From NCBI GenBank assembly GCA_963727245.1, contig CAVSFO010000001.1, positions 124,001 to 188,000 of the forward strand: 64,000 bases of DNA. The letters run 5' to 3'. The DNA is from JBKQVT01 sp963727245 (lineage in GTDB: Bacteria > Planctomycetota > Planctomycetia > Pirellulales > Thermoguttaceae). A program made the position numbers and the translations under genes. The notes under the pieces were generated by a model. It was not told the origin of the DNA. It saw only the letters and a list, made by a program, of their open reading frames with translations, and did no database searches. Shown in pieces: positions 19,433 through 28,955 of this stretch. The first letter of the stretch is position 1; the number at the start of each line of letters is the position of its first letter.

Positions 19433-20048
19433 TCACTTCGGCCAATGCTGCTGGGGTTCGTCCAAGGGCCGCATTCCCATGCCGCCGGTAAAAGGAACTT
19501 TCTCTTGCTGCCGCCAAGGCACATATAGGGGCTGTTGGCACTGGCCGGGGACCGCCTCACTGACCCCACGTTTCACACCGGCTTCGTCGAAGAAGATGGT
19601 CAGGCGTCGGCAGAGAACCAACCACACTTTCATGTGGTGGTGCCTTCGCAAACTCGGCAGCATATTCCTCCATCGCCTCGGCCGTTCCCACGTCCTCGGC
19701 GATGTCGCTCCACAACGACGGCGGCATTCCTGCTCGAAGTAAACGCCGGGGATCGCCCGAAAGACCAAGTGGGGCTCTATCGGCTGGTTCGCCCATTCGT
19801 TCCATTTCTGGACAAACTCCCGGCGATCCTGCTCGAGTCAGACGTTGGAATCGTCGTCTCGTCGATGTCCAGAGCAACGGCCAGCTTCTGGAACAAGTCG
19901 TTCGGATGTCGCCCTTCTCCTCGAACAGCACGATCTTGTTCGCAGCCCCGACGATGCTTTTGTAGCCCATCAGCCGAGCGACTTGCCCTGGTCGAAGGCC
20001 AAGTTGTATTCGCTGCTCTCGGAAGTAGGTGGAAAGAGTGGTTGCCAT
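19433..20048 (-). pseudogene. XRE-type helix-turn-helix protein, frameshifted
   Basis: Starting at 20048 the frame reads MATTLSTYFREQRIQLGLRP, then GQVARLMGYKSIVGAANKIV and LFEEKGDIRT, an XRE-like DNA-binding fold. Adjacent frames continue DLFQKLAVALDID, then LVFRAIPGVYFEQE, WSDIAEDVGTAEAMEEYAAE, and KVWLVLCRRLTIFFDEAGVK to a stop at 19433. The layout matches a planctomycete family of about 180-200 residues with an HTH and a C-terminal region. At least three frame changes are needed. Within the decayed element it may have been a regulator. Confidence 0.6.
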
Positions 20049-20380
20049 GATTACCCCGTGAAAGTTCTCATGCTGGTACTTATCCTGATCGCCCTCGATA
20101 TGCCCATGCCGATTTCCTGCGGGACGACATCGACAAGTTGAAGAAGAACTGCTGCTGATTTCTCGACAGCCGCATGGTGGTGACCGGGCCGGATGAGTTC
20201 ACCCTGGCTGGTTGACTGGACGCTTCCCGATCTCCTTTGGTGGCGGCGGCTTCGTCCTCGCAGGGCTCGGACTCGCCGCCTAGACGAGGAAGCGTTGGCC
20301 GACCGAGACAAGCTACCCTCCGCAGTCAGAATGCCAAGACAGAATTTCGACGGCTTGTAGTCGCTTTTGCCACGGCAATG

Positions 20381-20671
20381 TGACGCCTTTTTGACGCAAA
20401 CAGGACACTCCCGGTACGATGAGCCGCCGCGGACATCAGCCAGAACGGCCATGGCCGATACCTTGATGTGATCTCACCAAGCCCCGGCCAAGACAGGAAT
20501 AGGAACTTTGACGCTTTCCCTGACGCAAATCTGACGCTATTCAGGACAGACATTGGACACTCCCAGAACGATGAGCCACCGTAGACATCAGCCAGAACGA
20601 CCATACACCCATTGTCTCACCACCCCGGCCAAGACAGCAATACTACGAACTTATTGACGCGAATGTGACGC
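20381..20671 (+). promoter_or_regulatory. Phased TGACGC repeats (iteron-like)
   Basis: Seven TGACGC hexamers lie in three groups: 20381 and 20392; 20509, 20521 and 20532; 20655 and 20666. Spacing inside groups is 11-12 bp, close to one helical turn, and the groups are about 130-145 bp apart. Each of the first two groups is followed by a longer repeat containing ACACTCCC(G/A)G(T/A)ACGATGAGCC and GACATCAGCCAGAACG. The pattern fits binding sites of a replication initiator or regulator of the decayed element. Confidence 0.55.
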
Positions 20672-20774
20672 TTTCAGGACAGAAATACGGCACCGCCGCG
20701 GACGCTTGGCCGCCACGGACATCAGTCGCCGATGGACCTGCCCCTGTGCCGGATTCTGCTGGCGATGCTCCAAA

Positions 20775-20807
20775 GCCCACTACTTTCCACCGTGGAAAGT
20801 GGTGGGC
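20775..20807. repeat. Near-perfect palindrome, 16-bp arms
   Basis: The arm GCCCACTACTTTCCAC faces GTGGAAAGTGGTGGGC with one G-T pair and one central base. No T-run. Confidence 0.8.
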
Positions 20808-21011
20808 GTTCGTCGTTCTCGTCTTCACGCCATTTCTTCTCTGGCCGCTGCGATTCTGCCATTTGATGCCGTGCGTTTCTCTGCTTTGTGCGGGACAAAT
20901 GGAATAGTGGAAATGGCATCCAAAAATGATCGGACCGCTCAAATTTTGTCCGCGTTTCAGCGATAGGTGTACGGACGCATCATTACTACCCTTAGGGGGA
21001 AGGAGATACCT

Positions 21012-21201
21012 ATGAGTGAAATGTTTTGACCATAACCAGGCGGCCCGTTTGCTCAACGTTTGCGAGGCAACACGATTCTAACTGGCACAAGAGCGGAAAG
21101 TTGGTGCCATCGACGACCACGCCTCCGGCTGGCGACTGTACCGCCAGTCCGAACTTGACAATTCAGAACACCAGAGAAAGAAAGGAGAACGCAAATGCTA
21201 G
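21012..21201 (+). pseudogene. Excisionase/MerR-like HTH protein, frameshifted
   Basis: A good ribosome-binding site (GGGGGAAGGAGATACCT) precedes ATG at 21012. Across three frames the sequence reads FDHNQAARLLNVCEAT, NWHKSGKLVP and IDDHASGWRLYRQSELDN, the pattern of small MerR-like excisionases (helix-turn-helix with a wing). Frame changes occur near 21020, 21075 and 21110. Such genes sit near integrases in integrative elements. Confidence 0.65.
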
Positions 21202-21459
21202 GACCATCACCCACTACCAAATGGCGAATCCGCAAGCCAAGCGGATGCGTTGACATGACCCGGCGTCCGAAAGAGGAATGTGCGAAGTCGTATCGCTTCG
21301 CATCTGCTACAAGTGTCAGAAGCTTCACCGCTCGGACAGGCCCTGTCCGGTCAAGCAGCGGCCTGCACCAACGGTAACGCAGACGACGACCGAAGTCTAT
21401 CGTCAGGCAACGTAGGCTCGTGCTCAACTACTTTCATCACACAGAAAGGATAAATCCAA
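21202..21459. other. Possible short Cys-containing peptide
   Basis: A frame around 21281-21415 reads SLRICYKCQKLHRSDRPCPV, reminiscent of a zinc knuckle, ending TEVYRQAT and a stop. The start is unclear and the surroundings are frameshifted, so it is noted but not called as a gene. Confidence 0.3.
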
Positions 21460-21781
21460 ATGCAAATGACTCAAGGCAAGTATGCCGGACAGAAGATAAC
21501 CGAGATACCGTCTTCCTACCTCAACTGGATGTTGAAAGCTGAGACGGGCTTTTTTCGCCGACCCCGAGAACATCGTCTTTGACGACGCGTGTGGTTGGTG
21601 CTGCGAGAACGGGCAGATGGCACGATGCCAATGCCCTGGGGAAAACACAGGAACGCTGGTCAAGGATCTGACCGACGACTATTTGGCCTGGCTACTGGTC
21701 CTCTCGGACACCAAAAGCATCTCGCCGCAGGTCTTTGTCGAGGCCCAAGTACGTTGCCGAGGAACTACGTCGCCACGATGA
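21460..21781 (+). pseudogene. DUF3820-like protein, frameshifted
   Basis: Behind AGAAAGGA the frame starts MQMTQGKYAGQKITEIPSSY, then LNWMLKAETGFF, the DUF3820 pattern (FGKYKG...IPxxYLxWLL). Near 21550 the frame shifts and continues ADPENIVFDDACGWCCENGQ, then DDYLAWLLVLSD. The family is small and linked to phage and plasmid modules. It is broken by one frameshift. Confidence 0.6.
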
Positions 21782-21862
21782 CGCGTTTTAAGAGGCCATG
21801 AGCAAGGCACGGAGACGTGCCGAGAAAAGAGACAAAAGCCCACCCCTTGGGTGTGAGAGCAC

Positions 21863-21899
21863 GCAATTTGCCTTCCTGCATCGCAGGAAGGCAAATTGC
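21863..21899. repeat. Perfect hairpin, 17-bp stem, loop ATC
   Basis: The arm GCAATTTGCCTTCCTGC, loop ATC, exact complement. Same size and loop as the hairpin at 18892-18928, with an unrelated stem. Confidence 0.85.
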
Positions 21900-22004
21900 T
21901 TGAACCCCACTCATTTATTTCTGACAAAGCGCTGGGCGTAGTGTGTCGCTGCTGTGCCGCCGCCTGGTCGCTGAAGGACAAACCCTAGAACAAAAGGAGG
22001 ATGA

Positions 22005-24599
22005 ATGTCCTACCATAATATAGTCGGCAGCGAGCCGATTTCACTTGCGCAAAACCATTCTATTTTCAGGACAATCTATGAGTGGGATTGAACGTCCTGC
22101 CGATCGGCAGCACTGATGACAAGCACCCGCTCGTCAGATGGAAGCCCTTGCAGACCAGTCGGCTGGCTCGTGAGGCGTTCGAGAACTGCCCGTTTCCCCT
22201 CCAATGATTATTGGATCGTCTGCGGTGCATATCAGTCCGAAGACCAGATTCCTGCTGACTCGTTTCGGTCTTGTCGTTGTGGATGCCGATGATGCGGAGG
22301 CCATTGCCGAGGTGGAGCGACGATGCCCGTACACCCCGGTCCAAGTGACGACGAAACACGGGCGACACTTTGTCTACCGCCACCCACGCAATCAGCGCAT
22401 CAAGACGAAAGCCAAACTCCTGCTTGGCGGCAGGTTGTTCAACATCGACATCCGTGCCGATGGCGGGGGTGTGGTCGCTCCCGGATCAACGAACAAGACG
22501 TGGGGGACGCCACTGGACTCTCGATCTGCTGATGACAGCACCGACCTATAGCCCCGACTGGCTTCCCTACGAAAACCGCACGCCGGAATACGAGGTACAG
22601 GACTACGACCCGACCGAAGCCGACGACGACCTCGAATTCAGCATCAAGGAGCGGAGGCGAGCGGCGATGGAATGGCTTGGCGACCAGGAACCATGCCAGC
22701 AGGGAAAAGGGGCCAGCGGTGCGAGCGGCTATTTCCTCGCCCTGTGTCATGCGGCTTACAACGGATTCCGCCTTGGACCGGGAGACCACGACCGATGTGA
22801 TGTACGGGTGGGGTCAGCAGCATGAGAAGCAATTGGACCGCGAAGGCGTGGGCGGCTACCTCTGGACACTGGACGAGGTTCGCCATAAGGTCGATGCTGC
22901 CATAGTGAGATCGTCCGAGAAGCCGAGGGGATGGCGACTGGAAGAATACGTGTACCGAATCTACGAGCGGGAGTTGCCCGACGTGGCCTACAATCAGGTT
23001 GAGATCGAGGACAGCGGCGATGAATTGGTGGCGGTTGAGCAGATCGAACAGCACGAGCAGGCCACAGTCATCCCGCCGGCCGTGGTGGCAGGTGGCGACG
23101 AATGGCCGGAACCCCAGGAACTCCGCCCCGACTTTCTCGACGTTCCGCCGTTCCCCATGGACGCCTTACGGTCGGTATGCCCAACTGTGGCCGATGTTTG
23201 CGATACCCTCGCTTACCATTTCCAGGTGCCGGTCGATCTACCGGCGACGATGGCCCTGGCGATGATGTCTATTTCCCTGGCTGGCAAGGTCATGGTGGAG
23301 ATTTCTCCAAATCAGTTCTACCACGTCATGATTTGGACCTTCTTGCGCCATGCAATCCGGTGAGCGGAAAACGCCCGTAATGAAGTTGCTCCTCTCCCCG
23401 TACCTCGACTGGGAGCAGAAGCAGCGTGAGAAGAGGCAGCAAGAGGTGTCCCGAGATCAGGCCGACCGGCAAATGAAGACTCGGATCATCAAGAAGCTGC
23501 GAAAAGAACTGCAAGTTCTGTTCGAGCGGGAGTTGGATGACCCCGCCGGATATGCCGATGCCGCCCTGGAACGAGCGAAGATCATGGAAAAGATAGAACG
23601 CTTGGAGAAAGACCTGGCCATCAAACCGCAATCCGTTCCCCGTCTATTCACTTCGGATGCCACACCCGAAGCCGCCGCTGTGCTCGCCGCCGACAACGAG
23701 GGTGTCGTGAACGTGATAGACGACGAAGGCGTGTTTCTGGCGAACATGGCGGGCAGGTATGCGAACTCCCCGAACTATGACTTGTGCCTGAAGGGACACA
23801 CGGGCGAGGGTTACACGATTGATCGGGTCAAGCGGGGAGCGATCCACATCCCCCATGTCTTTATGGTGCTTGGAATCGCAGCTCAGCCCGCTATTCTGCA
23901 ATCGCTCATGGACAACCCCATCGCCAGAGATGTCGGTTTCCTCCCTCGCTTCCTGATTTCCTATCCGGAGTCCATGTTGGGCAGTCGGCTCTTTACGGCC
24001 CATGAGCAGATGCCCGCCGCGCCCTTTGCGGCATGGGCGGAACTCGTGAATGACCTCTTCCTGCACAAGGCTTGTGTCGTCCCCCGAGAGTTGCGGCAGC
24101 ACCCGACAAACTGGAAACGATTGAAAGCCCTGCACGACAAGTACGAGCCGACCGTGAAGCACAATGGCACGGCGCACCACATCAGCACCTGGCTGAACAA
24201 GGCTGTCCTGGGGCACGGGCAATTAACCAAGTTGTCCGGCATTCTCCATTGCGCTTCCGGTGATGATGACAATGTCATCGAGCCGGAGACATTCGAGGCG
24301 GCGGTCAGCATCGTGGAATACTTCTGCGCCCATGCTCGAAAGGTCTATGGTCTCGACATGAACGACAAGGCGGTCGAAGTCGCAGGGAAGATGCTGGGCG
24401 TCATCCGGGCGAAGCACCTCACCGAGTTCACGCCGTCCTTCTTCGACCGGACCATCCATGCGCGAAGCAAGATGGTGACTTGCGAAACACGGCCCTGGAA
24501 GTGTTGACCCGCCTGGCGAACATCAAGCCGGTGCAAGTCCGCACCAAGCAGAACAAGGAACTGCTACACTTCCGTGTCAATCCCTACTTGGCGGTGTGA
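22005..24599 (+). pseudogene. Primase-polymerase / DUF3987 replication protein, frameshifted
   Basis: A strong AAAAGGAGG precedes ATG at 22005. Across several frames the product reads LNVLPIGSTDDKHPLVRWKP, NDYWIVCG, FGLVVVDADDAEA (Prim-Pol acidic site), KHGRHFVYRHP, then WLPYENRTPEYEVQDYDPTE, ASGYFLALCHAAYNGFRLGP, and a long DUF3987 segment: DVPPFPMDALRSVCPTVADV, EGVVNVIDDEGVFLANMAGR, FLPRFLISYPESMLGSR, FTPSFFDRTIHA. Frame changes occur near 22110, 22200, 22230, 22500, 22800, 23340 and 24465. This is the replication module of an integrated plasmid or satellite-like element, now dead. Confidence 0.8.
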
Positions 24600-24682
24600 G
24601 GATAGATGCGTCGGTGCGTCGGTGGGCAACGCCCGCCGACGCACCGAGCGCCCTATTTTCCAGCATGAAACCGCCACCAACG

Positions 24683-24867
24683 GAGGAGAATCGGTGAATC
24701 GGCGGGTAGGCAAGGGGTTTATAGTTATTTTCTCGGCAGGAGTATCGGTGTTTCGCCGTTTCCACATTAAAAAGGGTTCTGTAGACCTACCTACCTATCC
24801 AATTCTGGTCTTCAATGCAAAAAACAAATATACCTCTGGATACAGCGCCGATTCACCGATTCTCCTC
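24683..24867. repeat. Inverted-repeat element A behind the DUF3987 gene
   Basis: Bounded by a perfect 22-bp inverted repeat: GAGGAGAATCGGTGAATCGG plus CG (24683-24704) and its complement at 24846-24867. The interior holds GGGGTTTATAG, ATCGGTGTTTCGCCGTTT and ACATTAAAAAGGG, then CTACCTACCT, all shared with element B at 26276. It is AT-richer than its surroundings. Upstream lies another GC hairpin made of CGTCGGTGGGC units. Confidence 0.8.
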
Positions 24868-25375
24868 TTAGTGCCGCCCCGCAGGCCACTGAAGGCACTG
24901 CTGGAGGGCTTCGTCCTCGCACGGCTCGGACTCGCCCGCTGATGTGCCAGTTCTGATCCGGCAGTCGATGGCGTTCCCCTCACCCCGGTTCCGTTGGGGC
25001 CTCTCCGTCGCAGCGGCATTTCAAGTCGGTGGCAATGCTTCGGCGGTGGGACGCTGATGCCAGAGTTTCAATCGTAGAGGCCCTGGCTTCGCGCAGGAGG
25101 CGTCGGAAAACAAAATAGGTGATTCAGGTCATTGAGATAAAGTGGTTTAATAGAACGCAAATGAGAAAGCCGTTGGAAACGACGGAGCCGGAATGCCAAT
25201 GACGGCGAGTGGCTGGGGCTGGGCAGGCACCATGGCCCGAACCATCATCGCGCATGCGCTGTTCCGAAACCTGTTGCAAAATACGCGGGTTGGTGATTTG
25301 CTGCCGCACCAATCCGGTCGAGACTGCGTATTACAGTAAAAGTTGTAGAATCCCAGGAACCGAAAGGGAAGTGCA
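24868..25375. other. Noncoding, partly duplicated downstream
   Basis: No gene. Segments here (CAGGCCACTGAAG near 24880, CTTCGCGCAGGAGGCGTCGG near 25088, a GTGATTCAGGTC stretch near 25119) recur in order at about 26470-26870, and the last also at 25908-25985 just behind ecotin. The ecotin promoter must lie in 25200-25360; no clear -10/-35 pair stands out. Confidence 0.5.
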
Positions 25376-25858
25376 ATGGCAAGTCTGACTCGCGTCCTCG
25401 TACTCGCTGGCGTGGTGACCATTGCGTCGCCGGCCCTGGCCGACGATCGCGACAGCCTGTGGGAGAAGGCGTATCCGGCGGCCACGGTGGGCATGGTCCG
25501 GCATGTCCTGCACCTCCCAGACCAAAATAACGAGAATGCCCTGCAAGTGGAACTGATTGTCGGCAAGACCGTCGAGACTGACGGAATAAACAGCTATGCC
25601 ATCCAGGGCAAGATCAGCGAGGAGGTGATCCAGGGCTGGGGCTATCCTCGTTACAACGTTACCACCGGTGGATTGGTGAGCACGCTGATCGGAGTGCCTC
25701 CGAATCAACCGCCAGTGAAGAAGTTCGTCACGCTCGGGTCGGGCCCCTATTTGATCGGCTATAACAGCCGCCGGCCAGTGGTGGTGTATGCGCCAAAGGA
25801 CGTTGAAGTGCGCTATCGGCTTTGGAAGGCCGATTCCGAGACGAAGCCGATGGACTAA
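25376..25858 (+). CDS. eco: Ecotin, periplasmic serine protease inhibitor
   Basis: 160 residues with a signal peptide (TRVLVLAGVVTIASPALADD, residues 4-23). The mature part follows ecotin closely: YPAATVGMVRHVLHLP, LQVELIVGKTVETDG, EEVIQGWGYPRY, VSTLIGV, FVTLG, and VVYAPKDVEVRYRLWKAD. Ecotin is a dimeric inhibitor of trypsin-like and elastase-like proteases that protects the cell envelope. The P1 position corresponds to Leu in VSTLIG, where E. coli ecotin has Met. Both cysteines of the canonical disulphide are absent (VETDG and IGVPP replace the cysteine-bearing segments). It is intact amid broken mobile DNA and lies between two copies of the DUF3987 gene end. Confidence 0.93.
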   Translation: MASLTRVLVLAGVVTIASPALADDRDSLWEKAYPAATVGMVRHVLHLPDQNNENALQVELIVGKTVETDGINSYAIQGKISEEVIQGWGYPRYNVTTGGLVSTLIGVPPNQPPVKKFVTLGSGPYLIGYNSRRPVVVYAPKDVEVRYRLWKADSETKPMD

Positions 25859-26040
25859 GGCTGAACCTTGTGACCATGCCAGCGCCTACCAAAGCCACCA
25901 GGATCGCGCAGGAGGCGTTGGAAAATGAAATATGTGATTCAGGTCGCCATAAAAAACAATTGCGTACAACGCAAATGTGGCCTGGGCATCGTCTGCTGGA
26001 GGGATTGAGATCGCTTGGACATCAGCAGGTGCAAATGGCT

Positions 26041-26175
26041 GTCGCAGGGAAGATGCTGGGCGTCATCCGGGCGAAGCACTTCACCGAGTTCACGCCGTCC
26101 TTCTTCGACCGGACCATCCATGCGCTGAAGCAAGATCGTGACTTCCGTGTCAATCCGGGGGTGCTGGCGGGGTGA
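26041..26175 (+). pseudogene. Duplicated 3' end of the DUF3987 gene
   Basis: Reads VAGKMLGVIRAKHFTEFTPS, FFDRTIHALKQD, then jumps by an internal deletion to FRVNPGVLAG and a stop. It is nearly identical to 24379-24599. There is no start signal. Confidence 0.85.
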
Positions 26176-26275
26176 GAATAGGTGAGACGGTGCGTCGGTG
26201 GATACGCCACCGATTCACCGAAACACCGCCAAAACACCTATTGTCCCGCAGAAAACGTGGGTTCACAGTGGCCGC

Positions 26276-26456
26276 AAAGAGGAGAATCGGTGAATCGGTG
26301 GTGTATCCAGGGGTTTATAGAGTAGTTTTCGGCAGGAGCATCGGTGTTTCGCCGTTTTGACATTAAAAAGGGTTTCTAACCTACCTACCTACCTAAAAGT
26401 TGTGCAAGAACTTAAATACCCCTGGACAGACCACCGATTCACCGATTCTCCTCTTT
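26276..26456. repeat. Inverted-repeat element B behind the DUF3987 end duplicate
   Basis: Bounded by a perfect 27-bp inverted repeat (26276-26302 and 26430-26456; core GAGAATCGGTGAATCGGTGG), extended inward imperfectly through CCAGGGGT. The interior matches element A. The pair of elements follows the pair of DUF3987 gene ends in the same order and orientation, so gene end and element were duplicated together. Confidence 0.85.
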
Positions 26457-26974
26457 CGCCGCCCTACAGGCCACTGAAGTCTTCGCTGGGGGGCGTCGGA
26501 AACGCATGAGTCGGTGAATACCTCCTGCTGAATGCGAGATCGCGTGGAAGCCAGCGAGCCGTCATGAACGAAGTGAATGACGGCGAGCGGCCATAATGCC
26601 CGGCTCCGCTCATCTCCATCGCAACGGCACTTCAAGGCGGTCACAGTGTTCCGTCGGCCACGTGAATGCCCCGGTCCGCTCCGATACAACTCGCCATGCT
26701 CGTGGATCGTCGCTGGTGCAAGGATCGATCGTAGAGCCCCTGTCTTCGCGCAGGCCCGATGCCGAAAACACCCTATCCAAAGCCCACCAGGATCGCAGGG
26801 AGCGACCAATAAAAATACTGGTAGTTCTGGTCGCCATTAAAAACAATTGCGTACAACGCAAATATGAAGGCCGGTTGGACAAAGCGAGCCGTCATGATAA
26901 TGACGGCGAGCGAGAAAAGGTAGCGCAGAATGCGCGTCCCAATAAGACATCAGCCGAAGAGAGAGAACGGGGAG
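26457..26974. other. Noncoding, duplicates of 24868-25260
   Basis: No gene. Holds a second copy of the sequence around 25050-25100 (ATCGTAGAGCCCCTGTCTTC) and a third copy of the ecotin-flanking repeat (CAATTGCGTACAACGCAAAT near 26845). Confidence 0.5.
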
Positions 26975-28838
26975 CTTAAACCAGCGAACCCGGAAGGGTT
27001 CGCTGGCATCGGCGCATGAAAATACTCGAAAACCTTCGGCCTTTTTCGGGGTTCAATGGGTGTCTTACAAAATCCAGGAACCCACGGCACGGAGGTTTTC
27101 GAGTGAGCCCCAAGATACGAAAAAAGATGGAACAACGCAAGCGGCGGATCGCGCGTCGCTTGGATAAGCACGACAACCGCGGTTGCGATCAGCCCATCAT
27201 GACCGCCTCGAACATCCACTATGAAATCGCCGATCGCACGCGCGCCACCGCTGCGGGCGGCATCGGGGCCATGCACCTGCTGGTTCGGAAACTCGGACTC
27301 GACGAAGCCATCAACCGCGGCCTCGGCTTGCTGAAAATCCATCTGCCTTACCACGACTCCGACCACGTGCTGAACATCGCCTACAACCTGCTGGCGGGCG
27401 GAACGCGCCTGGAACACCTCGAACTGCTCCGCCACAACGAAGCCTACCTCGACGCCTTGGGCGCCCGCCGCATCCCCGATCCCACCACGGCGGGCGATTT
27501 CTGCCGCCGTTTCGACATGGCCGCCATCTTCCGCCTGCAAGCGATCTTCAACACGACCCGTTTGAAGGTCTGGCGGCAGCAGCCCAAAGCGTTCTTCGAC
27601 GAAGCCATCCTCGATGCCGACGGCACGATGGTCGAAACCACCGGCGAGTGCAAGCAGGGCATGGACATCAACTACAAGGGGCAGTGGGGCTATCACCCGC
27701 TGGTCCTCTCGCTGGCCAACACGGGCGAACCACTCTTCCTCGTCAATCGGCCCGGCAGCCGCCCCAGCCACGAACATGCGGCTTGGTATTTCGATCGGGC
27801 CATCGCGCTGTGCCGCAAGGCGGGCTTCAAGAAGATCCTGTTGCGCGGCGACACGGACTTCACGCAGAGCGAGCACCTGGACCGCTGGGACCAGCAAGGC
27901 GTGCGGTTCATCTTCGGCATCGACGCCACGGACAAACTCTATGATCTGGCGGCGCAACTCCCGCCGGAAGCCTGGAAAGTGCTCGCGCGCCGGATGAAAC
28001 ACCAGGTCAAGACCGCGCCGCGGCAGCGTCCGGAAAACGTCAAGCAGCAGGTGGTCGAAGCGCGGGAGTACGAGGACATCCGCACGGTGCGGGAGCACGT
28101 GGCCGAATTCACCTATCAGCCCGGCAAGTGTCAGAAGGCGTATCGCGTCGTCGTAGTGTGGAAGGAGTTGGCGGTCTACAAGGGGCAGCGGTGGCTTTTG
28201 GACAAGGCACGCTGCTTCTTCTACATCACCAACATCGAGGAGAAACCTGTCGAGGAGATCGTCTTTTCGGCCAACGACCGCTGCAACCAAGAGAATCTCC
28301 ACGCGCAACTCAAGGGCGACGTGCGGTCGTTGACCGCTCCGGTGGACAGTCTGCTGTCCAACTGGGCCTACATGGTCATGGCTTCCTTGGCCTGGAGCCT
28401 GAAGGCCTGGTCGGCGTTGCTTCTGCCGGAGGAAGGCCGCTGGAAAGAGAAGCATCGCGAAGAAAAGCACAAGCTGCTGCGGATGGAGTTCGCCACGTTC
28501 CGCCAGGCGGTGATGAACATTCCGGCGCAGATCGTGCGGACCGGTGGCAAGATCCTCTACCGCTTGTCAAGCTGGAATCCCTGGCAACACGTGTTCTTCC
28601 GCCTGTTGGATCAACTGGAGCGGCCTCTGAAATGCTGAGCCGTGCAGCCATGAAGCCGGAGTCCGGACGCTCCGGTCCGCCGCCACGCCAAGCCGCACTG
28701 AGTGCAACCGAGTTCGCGATGAAAAACGACACAACCCGACGCCTCCTACCAACGCCCACGGCGCTGGCCGCTGATGGTGTCGATTTATCCAGCCGCCAAA
28801 AAACGGCAACGAAGGCCTTCGGCCTTCGCTTGTTTAAG
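26975..28838 (+). mobile_element. IS1380-type insertion sequence
   Basis: Imperfect 23-bp terminal inverted repeats: CTTAAACCAGCGAACCCGGA at the left (26975) and, read on the minus strand from 28838, CTTAAACAAGCGAAGGCCGA. 19 of 23 positions agree. One intact transposase gene lies inside. I see no convincing target-site duplication. Confidence 0.8.
27103..28638 (+). CDS. IS1380-family transposase
   Basis: 511 residues from a GTG at 27103 placed behind GGAGG; an ATG at 27016 in the same frame has no such site. Motifs of the DDE-type IS1380 family: DADGTMVETTGECKQGMDIN (first Asp near residue 170), GFKKILLRGDTDFTQSEHLD (second Asp), and NDRCNQENLHAQLKGDVRSL with the catalytic Glu. A C-terminal helical segment (NWAYMVMASLAWSLKAWSAL) and FRQAVMNIPAQIVRTGGKIL complete the usual length. 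Intact, so the copy may be active. Confidence 0.93.
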   Translation: MSPKIRKKMEQRKRRIARRLDKHDNRGCDQPIMTASNIHYEIADRTRATAAGGIGAMHLLVRKLGLDEAINRGLGLLKIHLPYHDSDHVLNIAYNLLAGGTRLEHLELLRHNEAYLDALGARRIPDPTTAGDFCRRFDMAAIFRLQAIFNTTRLKVWRQQPKAFFDEAILDADGTMVETTGECKQGMDINYKGQWGYHPLVLSLANTGEPLFLVNRPGSRPSHEHAAWYFDRAIALCRKAGFKKILLRGDTDFTQSEHLDRWDQQGVRFIFGIDATDKLYDLAAQLPPEAWKVLARRMKHQVKTAPRQRPENVKQQVVEAREYEDIRTVREHVAEFTYQPGKCQKAYRVVVVWKELAVYKGQRWLLDKARCFFYITNIEEKPVEEIVFSANDRCNQENLHAQLKGDVRSLTAPVDSLLSNWAYMVMASLAWSLKAWSALLLPEEGRWKEKHREEKHKLLRMEFATFRQAVMNIPAQIVRTGGKILYRLSSWNPWQHVFFRLLDQLERPLKC

Positions 28839-28955
28839 GGCTAGCCAGCGCCAGCGGCCGTGATGAGGCTCCAGAGAATCCCCCCTACTACTCCGTCGGC
28901 TCTTGACAGCCAAAACACCGGTGTACGTGTTTATGTCGTACCAAGCCGCCTTGCG

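Larger units (their letters stand above)
20049..21011. other. Gene-poor region with tandem repeats
   Basis: No supported gene. It contains the TGACGC repeat groups, about 140-bp degenerate tandem units, a near-perfect palindrome at 20775-20807, and a short stretch (GGCTTCGTCCTCGCA near 20251) that recurs near 24908. Confidence 0.5.

Noticed and set aside
20381..20671. TGACGC repeats as a CRISPR array
   Set aside because: Units are 6 bp with 11-12 bp spacing and irregular groups; there are no uniform spacers and no cas genes in the window.
18892..21899. Hairpins as retron msd or intrinsic terminators
   Set aside because: No reverse transcriptase gene is nearby and no T-runs follow the stems.
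26950..28470. A 500-codon minus-strand open frame over the IS1380 transposase
   Set aside because: It is the antisense shadow of a clearly conserved transposase and has no recognisable family.
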